The notes below the pieces were generated by a model, which searched no databases, was not told the DNA's origin, and was given only the letters and a program-made list of their open reading frames with translations. This document shows positions 7,656 through 16,158 of a stretch of DNA of 53,018 nt, piece by piece (the stretch's first letter is position 1; every line of letters begins with the position of its first letter). The stretch is from the NCBI GenBank assembly GCA_028065725.1, contig JAPTVL010000402.1, positions 1 through 53,018 on the forward strand. The letters are read 5' to 3'. This stretch comes from Betaproteobacteria bacterium. GTDB taxonomy: Bacteria; Pseudomonadota; Gammaproteobacteria; Burkholderiales; Rhodocyclaceae. The translations under genes and the position numbers were made by a program.

Positions 7656-9694
7656 GAATTCTCGCCCGGCTTGGCGCACGCTTTCGCAACTCGCTGCGCT
7701 TCAGGCTGCTGGCGCTGGCGCTTGGCCCGCTGCTGGTGGCGGTACCGATCCTGATCGGCATTCTCGCCGGCTGGGGCGCGGTGTATTACGATCGCCTGCT
7801 GATCACCAAGGTGCAGAGCGACCTGGCGGTCGCGCACGGCTATTTCAATCAGGTCAAGGAGGGCGTCGGCCGCCGCGTCGAAACCCTGGCCGGCTCGGAG
7901 CGCCTGGCGCGCGCGCTGCGCGAACGGCCGGATACGGCCGCGTTGGTCGAACTGCTGCGCGAAATGCAGCAGCAATTGAAGATCGACTTCCTGATCCTGC
8001 TCGACGGCAACGGCCAGGTGCGCGCCGCCAGCAACGGCCCGGCGCCGGGCCGCGACTACACCGCCTGGCCAATCGCGCGCCGCGCGCTGGCCGGCCACGC
8101 CGAAACCGAGGTCGATATCCTCGATGCGGCGCAACTCGCCGCGATCGATCCGGCGCTCACGGAGAAGGCCCGCACGCCGCTGATTGCCACGCGCAATGCG
8201 CAAGTCACGCAGCGCAAGGAGGAGACCGGCGGCATGGTGATGCACGCCGCGGCGCCAATCGCCACCGGCACGCGCGCGGGCGACGCCGGCGTGCTGGTGG
8301 GCGGCCTGCTGCTCAACAAGAACCTCGATTTCGTCGATCGCATCAACGACATCGTCTATCCGGAAGGCGCGCTGCCGCTGGGCAGCCTGGGTACCGCGAC
8401 GCTGTTTCTCGATGACGTGCGGATCGCCACCAACGTGCGCCTGTTCGAGAACGTGCGCGCCATCGGCACCCGCGTTTCGGCCGCCGTACGGCATACCGTG
8501 CTGGACCTGGGCCACACCTGGCTGGATCGCGCCTTCGTGGTCAACGACTGGTATGTCTCGGCCTACGAGCCGATCATCGACAGTCGCGGCAAGCGCGTCG
8601 GCATGTTGTATGTGGGCTTTCTGGAAGAGCCGTTCCAGCATGCGCGCCAGCTGGCGCTGGCCGCGGTTGCCCTGCTGTTCGTGCTCGCCGTGATCGTCGC
8701 CGCGTTCGTCTCGCTGCGCCTGGCGCGGCATGTCGCGCAGCCGGTGGAACGCATGCACGGCACCATGAGCGCCATCGAGTCCGGCCAGGCCGAAGCGCGG
8801 GTCGGCCCTCCGCATCCCGCCGAGGCCGATGAACTGGCCGAGCTGGCCGCCCATTTCGATCGCCTGCTGGATCGTCTGGCCGAGCAGACCGAAGCGCTGC
8901 AGCGCTGGGGCCGCGAGCTCGACAGCAAGGTGGCCGAACGCACCGGCGAACTTGCCGCCGCCAACCAGACCCTGCGCTCGGCGCAGCAGCGCCTGGTGAT
9001 GTCGGAAAAGCTCGCCGCGATCGGCCAGCTGGCGGCCGGCGTGGCGCATGAGATCAACAATCCGGTGGCGGTGATCCAGGGCAATCTGGACGTCCTGCGC
9101 GAAACCCTGGGCGCCGCCGCCGAACCGGCGATGGACGAGATACGCCTGATCCAGGACCAGGTGTTCCGCATCCGCCTGATCGTAACCAAGCTGCTGCAGT
9201 TCGCGCGGCCCGCGGAGTATGTCGGTTACCTGGAACCGGTGAATCTCGATCAGGTGGTGCAGGACAGCCTGGTGCTGGTCGCGCACCAGATGAAGAAGAC
9301 CAGCGTCGAGGTAACGCAGGAGATGCAGGCGACGCGGACGGTGACCATCAATCGCAACGAGTTGCAGCAGGTGCTGATCAATCTCATGGTCAATGCCCTG
9401 CAGGCCATGCCGGAGGGCGGCACGCTGCGACTGACCACCGGCGACCGCGAGGAGAACGGCGTCAGCGGCGGGTTTGTCGCCGTCGCCGACAGCGGCCCGG
9501 GGGTTGCGCCGCAGGACCGCGAGCGGCTGTTCGATCCCTTCTTCACCACCAAGACCAGCGACGGCACCGGACTCGGCCTGTGGGTCAGCCATGACCTGGT
9601 GCAGCGCTATGGCGGCCGCATCGACGTCGATTGCCCGCCTTCAGGCGGCTCGGTGTTTACGGTCTGGCTGCCGAACGACGCCGTGGCAGCCTGA
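7634..9694 (+). CDS. Membrane sensor histidine kinase, partner of the upstream regulator
   Basis: 686 aa. There are two membrane segments (about residues 26-50 and 336-360) flanking a large periplasmic region of Cache type that includes RIATNVRLFENVRAIGT and YEPIIDSRGKRVGMLYVGF. Then come a HAMP linker, a coiled region, a HisKA domain with His472 in AAGVAHEINNPVAVI, and a HATPase domain (NLMVNALQAMP, DSGPGV, GTGLGLWVSHDLV). The gene overlaps the regulator by 22 nt. The start is GTG at 7634 or GTG at 7643. The Cache domain probably binds a small organic molecule; formate or a related signal would fit the neighbours but is not shown. Confidence 0.9.
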   Translation: MRGVGGLGILARLGARFRNSLRFRLLALALGPLLVAVPILIGILAGWGAVYYDRLLITKVQSDLAVAHGYFNQVKEGVGRRVETLAGSERLARALRERPDTAALVELLREMQQQLKIDFLILLDGNGQVRAASNGPAPGRDYTAWPIARRALAGHAETEVDILDAAQLAAIDPALTEKARTPLIATRNAQVTQRKEETGGMVMHAAAPIATGTRAGDAGVLVGGLLLNKNLDFVDRINDIVYPEGALPLGSLGTATLFLDDVRIATNVRLFENVRAIGTRVSAAVRHTVLDLGHTWLDRAFVVNDWYVSAYEPIIDSRGKRVGMLYVGFLEEPFQHARQLALAAVALLFVLAVIVAAFVSLRLARHVAQPVERMHGTMSAIESGQAEARVGPPHPAEADELAELAAHFDRLLDRLAEQTEALQRWGRELDSKVAERTGELAAANQTLRSAQQRLVMSEKLAAIGQLAAGVAHEINNPVAVIQGNLDVLRETLGAAAEPAMDEIRLIQDQVFRIRLIVTKLLQFARPAEYVGYLEPVNLDQVVQDSLVLVAHQMKKTSVEVTQEMQATRTVTINRNELQQVLINLMVNALQAMPEGGTLRLTTGDREENGVSGGFVAVADSGPGVAPQDRERLFDPFFTTKTSDGTGLGLWVSHDLVQRYGGRIDVDCPPSGGSVFTVWLPNDAVAA

Positions 9695-9702
9695 CCCGCG
9701 GT

Positions 9703-10380
9703 TTAGCTGCCCGGGCTGAAGCGCTTCTCGATCTCCGCCGCCGGAATATAGCCGCCGACGCGCTCGCCGCCGGCGAAGAAGATCGCCGGAGTACCGTTGA
9801 TGCGCAGCTTGCCGCCCAGTTGCGCCGACTTGTTGAGGCCGCTGATGTCGCACTTGGCCGGTGCGGCGGGCGGCACCTTGCCGGCCGTCATCCAGTCGGT
9901 CCAGGCTTTGGTCTTGTCGGGTGCGCACCAGATCGCCTTCGATTTCTCGTAGGAATCATCGCCCAGCACCGGCAACAGGAAGGTGTAGACCGTCACATCC
10001 TTCAGGGTCAGGATGTCTTTTGCCAGCTTCTTGCAATAGCCGCAGTTCGGATCCTCGAAGGTGACCATGACGTTCTTGCCCGAACCACGCACCTGCTTGA
10101 CCGCCAATTCGAGCGGCAGGGAGTTGAACTGACGCTCGGCCGTGATGTTCTTGCCGGTCTTCATTTCGAGCAGGTTGCCGAACAGCAGGTAGTTGGCCTT
10201 GTCGTCGGCATAGAAAATCTGTCCGTCCACGGTGACTTCCCAGATGCCCGGCATCGGCGCCCTGGCGATCTTTTCGACCTTGCCCAGCTTGGCTTCGACG
10301 GCCTTTTTCACTTCGGCCTCGTCGGCGACGGCAACGAGGGACACACAGGCCAAAGCGGCCGCAAGCAGGGGCAGTTTCAT
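9703..10380 (-). CDS. dsbC: DsbC/DsbG-type disulfide isomerase, periplasmic
   Basis: 225 aa. It has a signal peptide (MKLPLLAAALACVSLVAVA), an N-terminal dimerisation domain (VEAKLGKVEKIARAPMPGIWEVTVDG), and a thioredoxin-fold domain with active site Cys113-Gly-Tyr-Cys116 in FEDPNCGYCKKL. The cis-Pro loop is INGTPAIFFAGG. It matches DsbC in length and layout. It shuffles wrong disulfides in periplasmic proteins and would need DsbD (family knowledge). It begins 16 nt after the UbiH-like gene and is probably co-transcribed with it. It ends tail-to-tail with the kinase gene, with only 8 bp between the two genes. Confidence 0.9.
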   Translation of the reverse strand: MKLPLLAAALACVSLVAVADEAEVKKAVEAKLGKVEKIARAPMPGIWEVTVDGQIFYADDKANYLLFGNLLEMKTGKNITAERQFNSLPLELAVKQVRGSGKNVMVTFEDPNCGYCKKLAKDILTLKDVTVYTFLLPVLGDDSYEKSKAIWCAPDKTKAWTDWMTAGKVPPAAPAKCDISGLNKSAQLGGKLRINGTPAIFFAGGERVGGYIPAAEIEKRFSPGS

Positions 10381-10396
10381 GGATTCTCCGGAAAAA

Positions 10397-11557
10397 TCAG
10401 GACGTCAGGGCGTAGCGGACCAGCAAGTCCTTTACGACCGGCAAGCGGTTGGTGAGGTTCAATCCAATATTGCGAATTCTGGCCAGAGAACCTGCGGCCG
10501 GTCCGAACAGGTCGTGCAGGGTGTCGGTCATGGTCTGCAAGGCCACCACATCCTCCTTGCGCGCCCGCTCGTAGCCGCGCAGCAGGGCCAGATCGCCGCA
10601 GTCGATGTGGCCCGGCTTGTCGCAAAGCATCGCGCCCAGCACCCGTGCGTCCTGAAAGCCCAGGTTGATGCCGTGGCCGGACAGCGGATGGATGGTATGC
10701 GCGGCGTCGCCGATCAGCGCCAGGCGCGGCGCCACCGCGCGCGGCGCGCGCATCAGGCGCAGCGGGAAACCCGCCGGCGTCGTGATCAGCTCCAGCGCGC
10801 CGAGCTTGTGCTCGCCGGCGGCGGCAACCCGCGCACAGAGCGCGGCCGGGTCGAGCGCCAGCAACTCGCGGCCGTGGTATTCGGGCGCGGACCAGACCAT
10901 CGAAATCCGATTGCCGGGGAGCGGCAGCCAGGCCAGCACCCCTTCCGCGCAGCGGAACCACTGGAAAGCCGTGCCGCGGTGCGGCTGTTCGGTGGCGAAG
11001 TTGGCGACCACTCCCAGCTGGTCGTAGGGATCGAAGCGCACCTCGATGCCCGCTGCGGCGCGCGTCCATGATTCGGCGCCGTCGGCGGCGACGATCAGGC
11101 GCGCCTCCAGCGTACGGCCATCCTCCAGCGTCAGCCTTGCCGCATCGGGCGCGAACGACAGCGCCTGCGGCCGCGCCGGGCAAAGCAGGGTCAGGTTGCC
11201 CTGGCGCTTGACCGTCTCCCATAGTTCGCGCTGCATCAGCGAGGATTCAAGGATCCAGGCCAGTTCCGAGACGCCGCTGCCATAGGCGTTGAAATCCAGG
11301 CGGCCGCCGGCATCGCCATAGACCTCCATGGCCCGCACCGGCTCCATGCGCGCGGCGTCCATGTGGCGCCAGGCACCCACCTCGTCGAGGAACTCGGCAT
11401 TGGCCGGACTGATGGCATAGATGCGCGTATCCCAGCTTTCCGGGAAAACCGGCGCCCGGCCTTCGACCAGTGCCACCGACAGGCTGGAGCGGCGCAAAGC
11501 TGCCGCCAGCGCCAGCCCAGCCAGCCCGCCGCCTACGATCACGATATCGAAATTCAT
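10397..11557 (-). CDS. UbiH/UbiF/VisC-family FAD-dependent hydroxylase
   Basis: 386 aa. The N-terminal FAD Rossmann motif is IVGGGLAGLALAAAL. The second dinucleotide motif is LIVAADGAESWTR. The family signature GDAAHTIHPLSGHGINLG with the following DARVL is in the C-terminal third. Enzymes of this family hydroxylate the ubiquinone ring precursor, usually at C5, C6 or C1. Which carbon this protein acts on cannot be told from sequence alone, so no specific symbol is given. It is first in a two-gene unit with dsbC, and the tRNA promoter begins about 30 bp upstream on the other strand. Confidence 0.88.
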   Translation of the reverse strand: MNFDIVIVGGGLAGLALAAALRRSSLSVALVEGRAPVFPESWDTRIYAISPANAEFLDEVGAWRHMDAARMEPVRAMEVYGDAGGRLDFNAYGSGVSELAWILESSLMQRELWETVKRQGNLTLLCPARPQALSFAPDAARLTLEDGRTLEARLIVAADGAESWTRAAAGIEVRFDPYDQLGVVANFATEQPHRGTAFQWFRCAEGVLAWLPLPGNRISMVWSAPEYHGRELLALDPAALCARVAAAGEHKLGALELITTPAGFPLRLMRAPRAVAPRLALIGDAAHTIHPLSGHGINLGFQDARVLGAMLCDKPGHIDCGDLALLRGYERARKEDVVALQTMTDTLHDLFGPAAGSLARIRNIGLNLTNRLPVVKDLLVRYALTS

Positions 11558-11586
11558 GGTGCAATTGTCGCCTACCGGCGCTCACC

Positions 11587-11616
11587 TTGACAAGGCAAGC
11601 GTGCGGCGAGGATAAT
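11587..11616 (+). promoter_or_regulatory. Sigma-70 promoter of the tRNA gene
   Basis: TTGACA (11587-11592), an 18-bp spacer and GATAAT (11611-11616), about 15 bp before the mature tRNA 5' end. The -35 is a perfect match to consensus and the -10 has one mismatch. A GC-rich stretch (TTCCGCCCC) follows the -10, as is common at stable-RNA promoters. Confidence 0.8.
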
Positions 11617-11631
11617 TCCGCCCCTTTGCAT

Positions 11632-11708
11632 GGTGATGTAGCTCAGTCGGTTAGAGCATCGGATTCATAATCCGGGGGTCGGTGGTTCAAGTCCACTCAT
11701 CACCACCA
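11632..11708 (+). tRNA. tRNA-Met (CAT anticodon)
   Basis: 77 nt with an encoded CCA. Acceptor stem GGTGATG/CATCACC is perfectly paired. The anticodon stem is TCGGA/TCCGG with loop TTCATAA, giving anticodon CAT. The T arm is GGTGG-TTCAAGT-CCACT. It lacks the initiator hallmark of three G-C pairs in the anticodon stem, so it is an elongator Met or possibly an Ile2 (lysidine-modified) tRNA; Met is more likely. Its 3' half is the left attachment site of the island that follows. Confidence 0.93.
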
Positions 11709-11710
11709 GT
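11663..11710 (+). repeat. attL: 48-bp direct repeat in the tRNA 3' half
   Basis: This stretch runs from the anticodon loop through CCA plus GT. It is identical base for base to 18685-18732. The bases just outside differ on both sides (G/A before, A/C after), so these are the exact repeat limits. A perfect 48-bp duplication of a tRNA 3' end flanking an integrase gene is the standard mark of site-specific integration. Confidence 0.95.
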
Positions 11711-11714
11711 ACCC

Positions 11715-11752
11715 AAGCGGGTTCCAGCGATTTTGCTGGAATCCGCTTTTCT
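11715..11752 (+). terminator. Terminator brought by the island, just after the tRNA
   Basis: Stem GCGGGTTCCAGC / GCTGGAATCCGC with loop GATTTT, followed by TTTTC. It starts 6 bp inside the island and replaces the chromosomal terminator that was pushed to 18744 by the insertion. Confidence 0.8.
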
Positions 11753-11757
11753 ATTGG

Positions 11758-11773
11758 TAGGAAAATAGTAGGA
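11758..11773 (+). repeat. Candidate integrase arm site, left
   Basis: TAGGAAAATAGTAGGA, matching TAGGAGAATAGTAGGA at 18561-18576 with one difference and in the same orientation. Related CCTACTA copies lie at 17147-17174. Short direct repeats close to both attachment sites are typical arm-type binding sites for tyrosine integrases. Confidence 0.6.
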
Positions 11774-11807
11774 AGAATCGCCCTTTCTCTATCAGTCCCG
11801 CAAAGCC

Positions 11808-12959
11808 TTACACGTCTTCTTCCAAGAGATCGCCACGGTAGTAACTTAATAGGGTCTTTTCATCCATCTGTATCTCCCTCTCGCTGAGCCGCTTCTTTCT
11901 CTTCCCGAACAGTTTGCGGAGATATTCTTTTTTGTCGGCCCCTCTACCGTGATGCAGGAGCCTATGGCACGTCGGGCATAGCGCAACGACATTTGCCGTA
12001 ACATCGAGAGAAAAACTGAAGCTAGCCTGTTTGCTAATAGGGACAAGATGGTGTGCTTCAACGTAGGGTAGTTTCTTTGCGCTTGAAACAAATGTCTTGT
12101 GATTGGGATCTATTTCACAATTGAATCTGGCTTGTGCCAATGCGTCTGCCGCAACGGCAGGATTTCGCTGATAGCCGCTCGATACTCCCTTGCTCGTTTG
12201 TTTCGGTACGGGTGCCCCTCCCGCTGGTTCCTGATGTTTTGCCTTCTTTTTAGAAGTTGCTTTTTTTAGGACAGCTTGTTGGTATTGAGCCTCGGTAATT
12301 GGGCCTTGGTTTGATAGCCACGCCTCATACGAATTGACGTAGGGAGCCTTATTAGTTCTATTCCGCACTTGACTACAAATGTTCTCGTATTCTTGCGCGG
12401 ATTTGAACTCGTTTGGCAACCCCAATCGGGCGAGGAAGTGGGTCGTCTGTCCATCAACAGGAAAGAACGTACTAGGTGAAGCGCGAAACATTGCTTGCGT
12501 GAGCTTAGCCTTACCTGCGTACTTAACGCCTTGTGCCGCTGAAAAGGCTGATTCTGTAATTTTTCCGCGATTGACGACCTCTTCAAACAGGTCCCAAAGC
12601 TTTGCAACGTCATCTGAGCCACGTTCGAACTTGTAAGGGAAAAGCCAAGCTTGCCGGGCATCTACATTAGGGATTCCGGCGAAATGCGTCGGAGCCACAG
12701 AAGAAAGTTGAAGTTTTTTTCTTATGCTCTTAAGAATAATGGCCTGTCTATTACCAGAATGTTTGTTAATCAGTGTGGTAAATGTAAATGGGTCAACTTC
12801 TTCGAGTGGAATCTTCTTTCCCTTGGGGTCCTCGTCTTTTAGGCCATTTACCTTAACTGCCTCCAATATGGCCACCAACTCCTGTTGCTTGTTACGAAAA
12901 GTGAGCAGCTTTTTCGCCATTTCTTCGTAGAACGGTACCCATTCAAATTCGTTGGTCAT
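11808..12959 (-). CDS. HNH endonuclease with McrB-like N-terminal domain
   Basis: 383 aa from the ATG at 12959, chosen because GGAAGA lies 6 nt upstream. The N-terminal half (FEWVPFYEEMAKKLL, later VDPFTFTTLINK and FAGIPNVDARQAWLF) resembles the region that precedes the GTPase in many McrB-type proteins. No GTPase follows here. The C-terminus (about residues 299-338) is an HNH nuclease: VEAHHLVPI, then LDVTANVVALCPTCHRLLHHG with the Cys-x2-Cys-His zinc knuckle. A lysine-rich tail follows. This looks like a modification- or lesion-sensing nuclease. It lies 116 bp after the reverse transcriptase stop on the same strand. Substrate unknown. Confidence 0.75.
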   Translation of the reverse strand: MTNEFEWVPFYEEMAKKLLTFRNKQQELVAILEAVKVNGLKDEDPKGKKIPLEEVDPFTFTTLINKHSGNRQAIILKSIRKKLQLSSVAPTHFAGIPNVDARQAWLFPYKFERGSDDVAKLWDLFEEVVNRGKITESAFSAAQGVKYAGKAKLTQAMFRASPSTFFPVDGQTTHFLARLGLPNEFKSAQEYENICSQVRNRTNKAPYVNSYEAWLSNQGPITEAQYQQAVLKKATSKKKAKHQEPAGGAPVPKQTSKGVSSGYQRNPAVAADALAQARFNCEIDPNHKTFVSSAKKLPYVEAHHLVPISKQASFSFSLDVTANVVALCPTCHRLLHHGRGADKKEYLRKLFGKRKKRLSEREIQMDEKTLLSYYRGDLLEEDV

Positions 12960-13075
12960 GACGATCTTCCATAGTGTCAGTTTCGAGCATGCACATCCCA
13001 CAGGCTGTTTCGGACGAAGATGCGCCAGTCGTTTCCCCGTTCAGGTAACACGAACCGCTCGGGCGCATTCCTTTG

Positions 13076-14836
13076 CTAGCTCCTGTAGTCAGAGCTCATC
13101 AAAGTCAATGCATCCAGCGCAGTGCTTTCCGTGAGCGAGTATCGAGTTCGTCCGAGTGCGGACAATTCATCATTGCTCACAGATAGCCGTAACGACTCCA
13201 GCTCGTCTTCAAACGACAAGTCCGGACTCGACCTTGTCTGCGGGCGATCATATGAGGCCATCCTCATCAAGCGGGCATGAGGATGTTCCCCATCCATATT
13301 CGGCTCCACCTGTGTTAGCGTCCCGTGCAACTGCAAAGTGATCACGCTTTCAAGTTCAGCTGATGTAAGTCCGTCCTTCGTCCAGTCAAGCGCTACGACA
13401 CCATTGCCGTATTCTCCCCAGAGCTCGGCGAACGCGGATGGTCCTCTTCCGTAAAAGGGCAAAACAGGATTTGCCCGACCAGTGCATAAGGCGTCTGCCA
13501 ATGCATGCTGCTCAACTAGCTCGGGAAATTCCTCCATCGAAGAAGTGGCCTCTCGCCATTCACCAAATTCCCGCAAATAGAACATGATGTTTACTACCCG
13601 GCGAATGCGTTGTACCTGCCATCGCCTGAGACTCGGTTCCTTCTCATGAGGCTCATCTAGAAGCAATGCCAAGGCTCTTTCATAGGATGCCTTTAGCTCC
13701 AATGCTCTCTTAAGAAGTGCCGAATTGTCGGATAGCCAAAGCGACAGTGCGTGTCCTAGTCCTTCGGGGGCTTTTCTTCTCCTCAGGAAGTAACGGAATC
13801 TCGAATACCTAGAGATCGCCAGCAATTTGCCAACTGGAATAGATAAGCCGCTTGCCGCAAAAGCTTTCTTGATGTCCTCCGCTCGATCAGGGTGAAACGC
13901 GAGGTAGACCGTAAGGTCGCTTGTGAAAGCTCTAAATGTATCGGTTGAATTCGTATCCGACCTAACTAAATTATGCTCCCACGCCTGAGCAGGAAGTGCC
14001 ACCGACTTGTCAGCATTCGGCTCAAAGCCGTATCGCCTGAGACAAGCGTCAACGGTCTTTTCGACACTGCGCCGGTCTGCTTCATTTGCGACAACGATGA
14101 TGTCGTCGACATAGCGGAAATAACTTGTCCCGAATTGGTCCGTAAGTTCCTTATCAACGTTTTCCAGTATTAGGTGCCCTAATACATGCCCCGAGGCGGG
14201 TCCTATGGGGATTCCTTGTCCACCAGCTTCAAGCAATCCGCGATAGAACCCCATAATTGACTCAGCATTATTACGAAGCTGTGAGTTGCTTTGGGTTAGT
14301 CTTCCCCGGAGTGCATCCTCCGCTTGGTCAACTGATACAGACGGGTAGAACCCCTTGATATCTGTAACGACGGCAACTTTGCCTTCAGATAGCGCTGCTC
14401 CTATCTCGACATTTCGCTGTATGTATCCTTGTGCAAAAAACTCATAGTTCCCCCCCGAATATGGGGTCTTCGGCCAGCGGTAGCTAAACACGCGATCAGG
14501 GACTTTGAAGATTGGATCAGTTGCCAGTAATGCCAGAACCAAAGATTCAGCAATCGCAGTACTCGGACTCGGCGCGATGCACTTACGATATACATGTTCC
14601 GGCTGCTCTCCGTGTTTGCCAGTAGTTCCCTTATACAGATCGAATGGTCTATATCTCCAAGAGTCGCCACTCCTAAGTCGTCGAACAATCATTCGTTCGA
14701 GATATCCGGTGTTATCCGCAGGCATCTGGGAGCCAACAATTCGTAATCCCATGTAAGACGGGAAATACGTCGGCCTAGTCGCGTTCATGGCTCTGATGAG
14801 GAGAATCTGGCCGGTCGGCGCTCCCTCTTTACTCAT
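13076..14836 (-). CDS. Reverse transcriptase, unassigned group
   Basis: 586 aa. Palm motifs are clear: motif A VVTDIKGFYPSV (Asp about 159), motif B GQGIPIGPASGHVLGHL (from about residue 206), motif C YFRYVDDIIVVAN (YVDD about 242-245). The catalytic aspartates are all present. A long C-terminal extension (about 300 residues, helix-rich) has no domain I recognise. There is no group II intron maturase or HNH tail, and no VTG motif of retron enzymes where one would expect it. The ATG overlaps the stop of the upstream methyltransferase-like gene (AATGAGTAA), so the two are translationally coupled. This points to a defence-type RT (UG/Abi/DRT-like), but I cannot name the group. Confidence 0.85.
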   Translation of the reverse strand: MSKEGAPTGQILLIRAMNATRPTYFPSYMGLRIVGSQMPADNTGYLERMIVRRLRSGDSWRYRPFDLYKGTTGKHGEQPEHVYRKCIAPSPSTAIAESLVLALLATDPIFKVPDRVFSYRWPKTPYSGGNYEFFAQGYIQRNVEIGAALSEGKVAVVTDIKGFYPSVSVDQAEDALRGRLTQSNSQLRNNAESIMGFYRGLLEAGGQGIPIGPASGHVLGHLILENVDKELTDQFGTSYFRYVDDIIVVANEADRRSVEKTVDACLRRYGFEPNADKSVALPAQAWEHNLVRSDTNSTDTFRAFTSDLTVYLAFHPDRAEDIKKAFAASGLSIPVGKLLAISRYSRFRYFLRRRKAPEGLGHALSLWLSDNSALLKRALELKASYERALALLLDEPHEKEPSLRRWQVQRIRRVVNIMFYLREFGEWREATSSMEEFPELVEQHALADALCTGRANPVLPFYGRGPSAFAELWGEYGNGVVALDWTKDGLTSAELESVITLQLHGTLTQVEPNMDGEHPHARLMRMASYDRPQTRSSPDLSFEDELESLRLSVSNDELSALGRTRYSLTESTALDALTLMSSDYRS

Positions 14837-15827
14837 TTCGGAATCCAACAACCATGACTCGGCTCTTGACGATTTTCGGCTGGTGCGGGTCCTGCCAGTT
14901 GAATTCTCGAACTATTGGTTTTGGTAACAATGGGTGACTGCTGCTGACCTCAAAAGACTCCTTCTTTTTCCCGAACGTGTAGGGCAGTTTCTGCAGCGCA
15001 AACCTAATTGCGTTCATAAACGCAAGAAGCCAGTTGTTTGTCGTACTCGGCTCAAGCCATAGCCAAGAGCTCTCGCGATCTTTGTGACTAAGGCGAATTG
15101 CGGCAGTTTCCAGTGATTTGTGAATTTCTTCGACGCCAGCCTGCCCGAGTCCCGACACCGCCGACAGTACCGACAAGAACCGATTCACCCCGCGCTTTTT
15201 TGCATCGTCGAAAAATGATTCGAGAATCTCACTAAGGTCCCCCGCATTCCTCAAGTCGCAGGGCCACGAATCGAGCTCAACATGGATGCCGGTTCCCTCC
15301 AGCCATGCGTTCAGTTCGTTCAGTGTTTGTTGGTATAGCAACAATGCGTCCGGGGAATAATCAATTCCAAATATATGGACGTTCAGTGGGAATTGTGGAA
15401 TGCAGTTGTTCGCCCGAAGGTCGCAGAGCAATCCGAGTATAGCGATGGTCCCGGCACCACTGCCGGCAGCTAGGTCGAGGACGAAAATCCGCCCATCTGC
15501 CAACTGATCAAGAATCATGTCGCGAATATCGGGTTGAGAATTCTCTGGGTCTGCGCAAACATATTGAGCGCGTGCCGCCGAGTTGAGGAACCGCTCTACG
15601 AAATGCTGCTCCGCCTGCGCCTTTGAAGAACCTCCAATTGCCCCTGAAGAGGAGCAACCGCTAAGGTAATCTTTCATCCAGCCGCCTGCGAGCAACTGCT
15701 TGCGATGAGCAGCTGCTATAGGCTGTGACAAGTAAAGTACGTCATCCTTCCAGACGGTCTTAGGAAGGTGCTTTCCTTCGAGCGAAGGTGGACTTGTTAG
15801 GGAGCTGAGTTGGTTCAAGGGCACCAT
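14829..15827 (-). CDS. SAM-dependent methyltransferase-like protein coupled to the RT
   Basis: 332 aa. It has a Rossmann methyltransferase core: motif I FVLDLAAGSGAG at 115-126, then FGIDYSPDAL with the acidic residue Asp156 at the end of strand 2, then PCDLRNAGDL. The N-terminal 100 residues and the C-terminus (TFGKKKESFEVSSSHPLLP) have no family I know. There is no NPPY/DPPY motif, so it is not an obvious N6-adenine DNA methylase. It is the first gene of a coupled pair with the RT and follows a 331-bp non-coding region. It could modify RNA, DNA or a protein, or just bind SAM. Confidence 0.65.
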   Translation of the reverse strand: MVPLNQLSSLTSPPSLEGKHLPKTVWKDDVLYLSQPIAAAHRKQLLAGGWMKDYLSGCSSSGAIGGSSKAQAEQHFVERFLNSAARAQYVCADPENSQPDIRDMILDQLADGRIFVLDLAAGSGAGTIAILGLLCDLRANNCIPQFPLNVHIFGIDYSPDALLLYQQTLNELNAWLEGTGIHVELDSWPCDLRNAGDLSEILESFFDDAKKRGVNRFLSVLSAVSGLGQAGVEEIHKSLETAAIRLSHKDRESSWLWLEPSTTNNWLLAFMNAIRFALQKLPYTFGKKKESFEVSSSHPLLPKPIVREFNWQDPHQPKIVKSRVMVVGFRNE

Positions 15828-16158
15828 CCGGCATATTTAATCCGTGCTCAATGCTATTTGGAAACTATTTTGACAGAGGATACATGTTGGACCGAATTAC
15901 TGTTGCTGTTGCATCCCCTCCGCTGCCTGCAATTGCTTACGATAAAAAAGTACCTTGTGCGAAAGGTTGGTGAGAATTCAAAAATTTCGCGGGGGGCGAG
16001 ATAGAAACCCGGTTTGTACAGAAAAGTTGCTGCGCCAGCGGACTGAAAATCTCACGATTCTGCACGGTCGATTTCTTTGCAAAATATCTCGCAAATTCTC
16101 ACAAACGAGCCGTTTGATCCCGTTACACGGTTTAATGTTAACTTCTGCTTTCGATGGC
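15828..16158 (-). ncRNA. Candidate structured RNA or origin upstream of the MTase-RT pair
   Basis: 331 bp without a credible gene. It contains a two-part long-range stem: GTGAGAATT (15970-15978) pairs with AATTCTCAC (16094-16102), and nested inside GCGAGATA (15996-16003) pairs with TATCTCGC (16085-16092), closing a loop of about 80 nt. That makes 17 perfect pairs in nested order. It could be the non-coding RNA used by the reverse transcriptase, a riboregulatory leader, or an origin for the Rep-like protein. Transcription is not shown, so the call is tentative. Confidence 0.4.

Noticed and set aside
7652..9592. A long minus-strand frame opposite the histidine kinase
   Set aside because: Same reason: it mirrors the kinase gene, is rich in His, Gln and Arg, and has no domain.
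13076..14836. A retron reverse transcriptase or a group II intron maturase
   Set aside because: I see no VTG motif in the expected place, no msr/msd-like pair directly before the gene, and no maturase or HNH extension or intron RNA ends. This is by eye only; a phylogeny would settle it.
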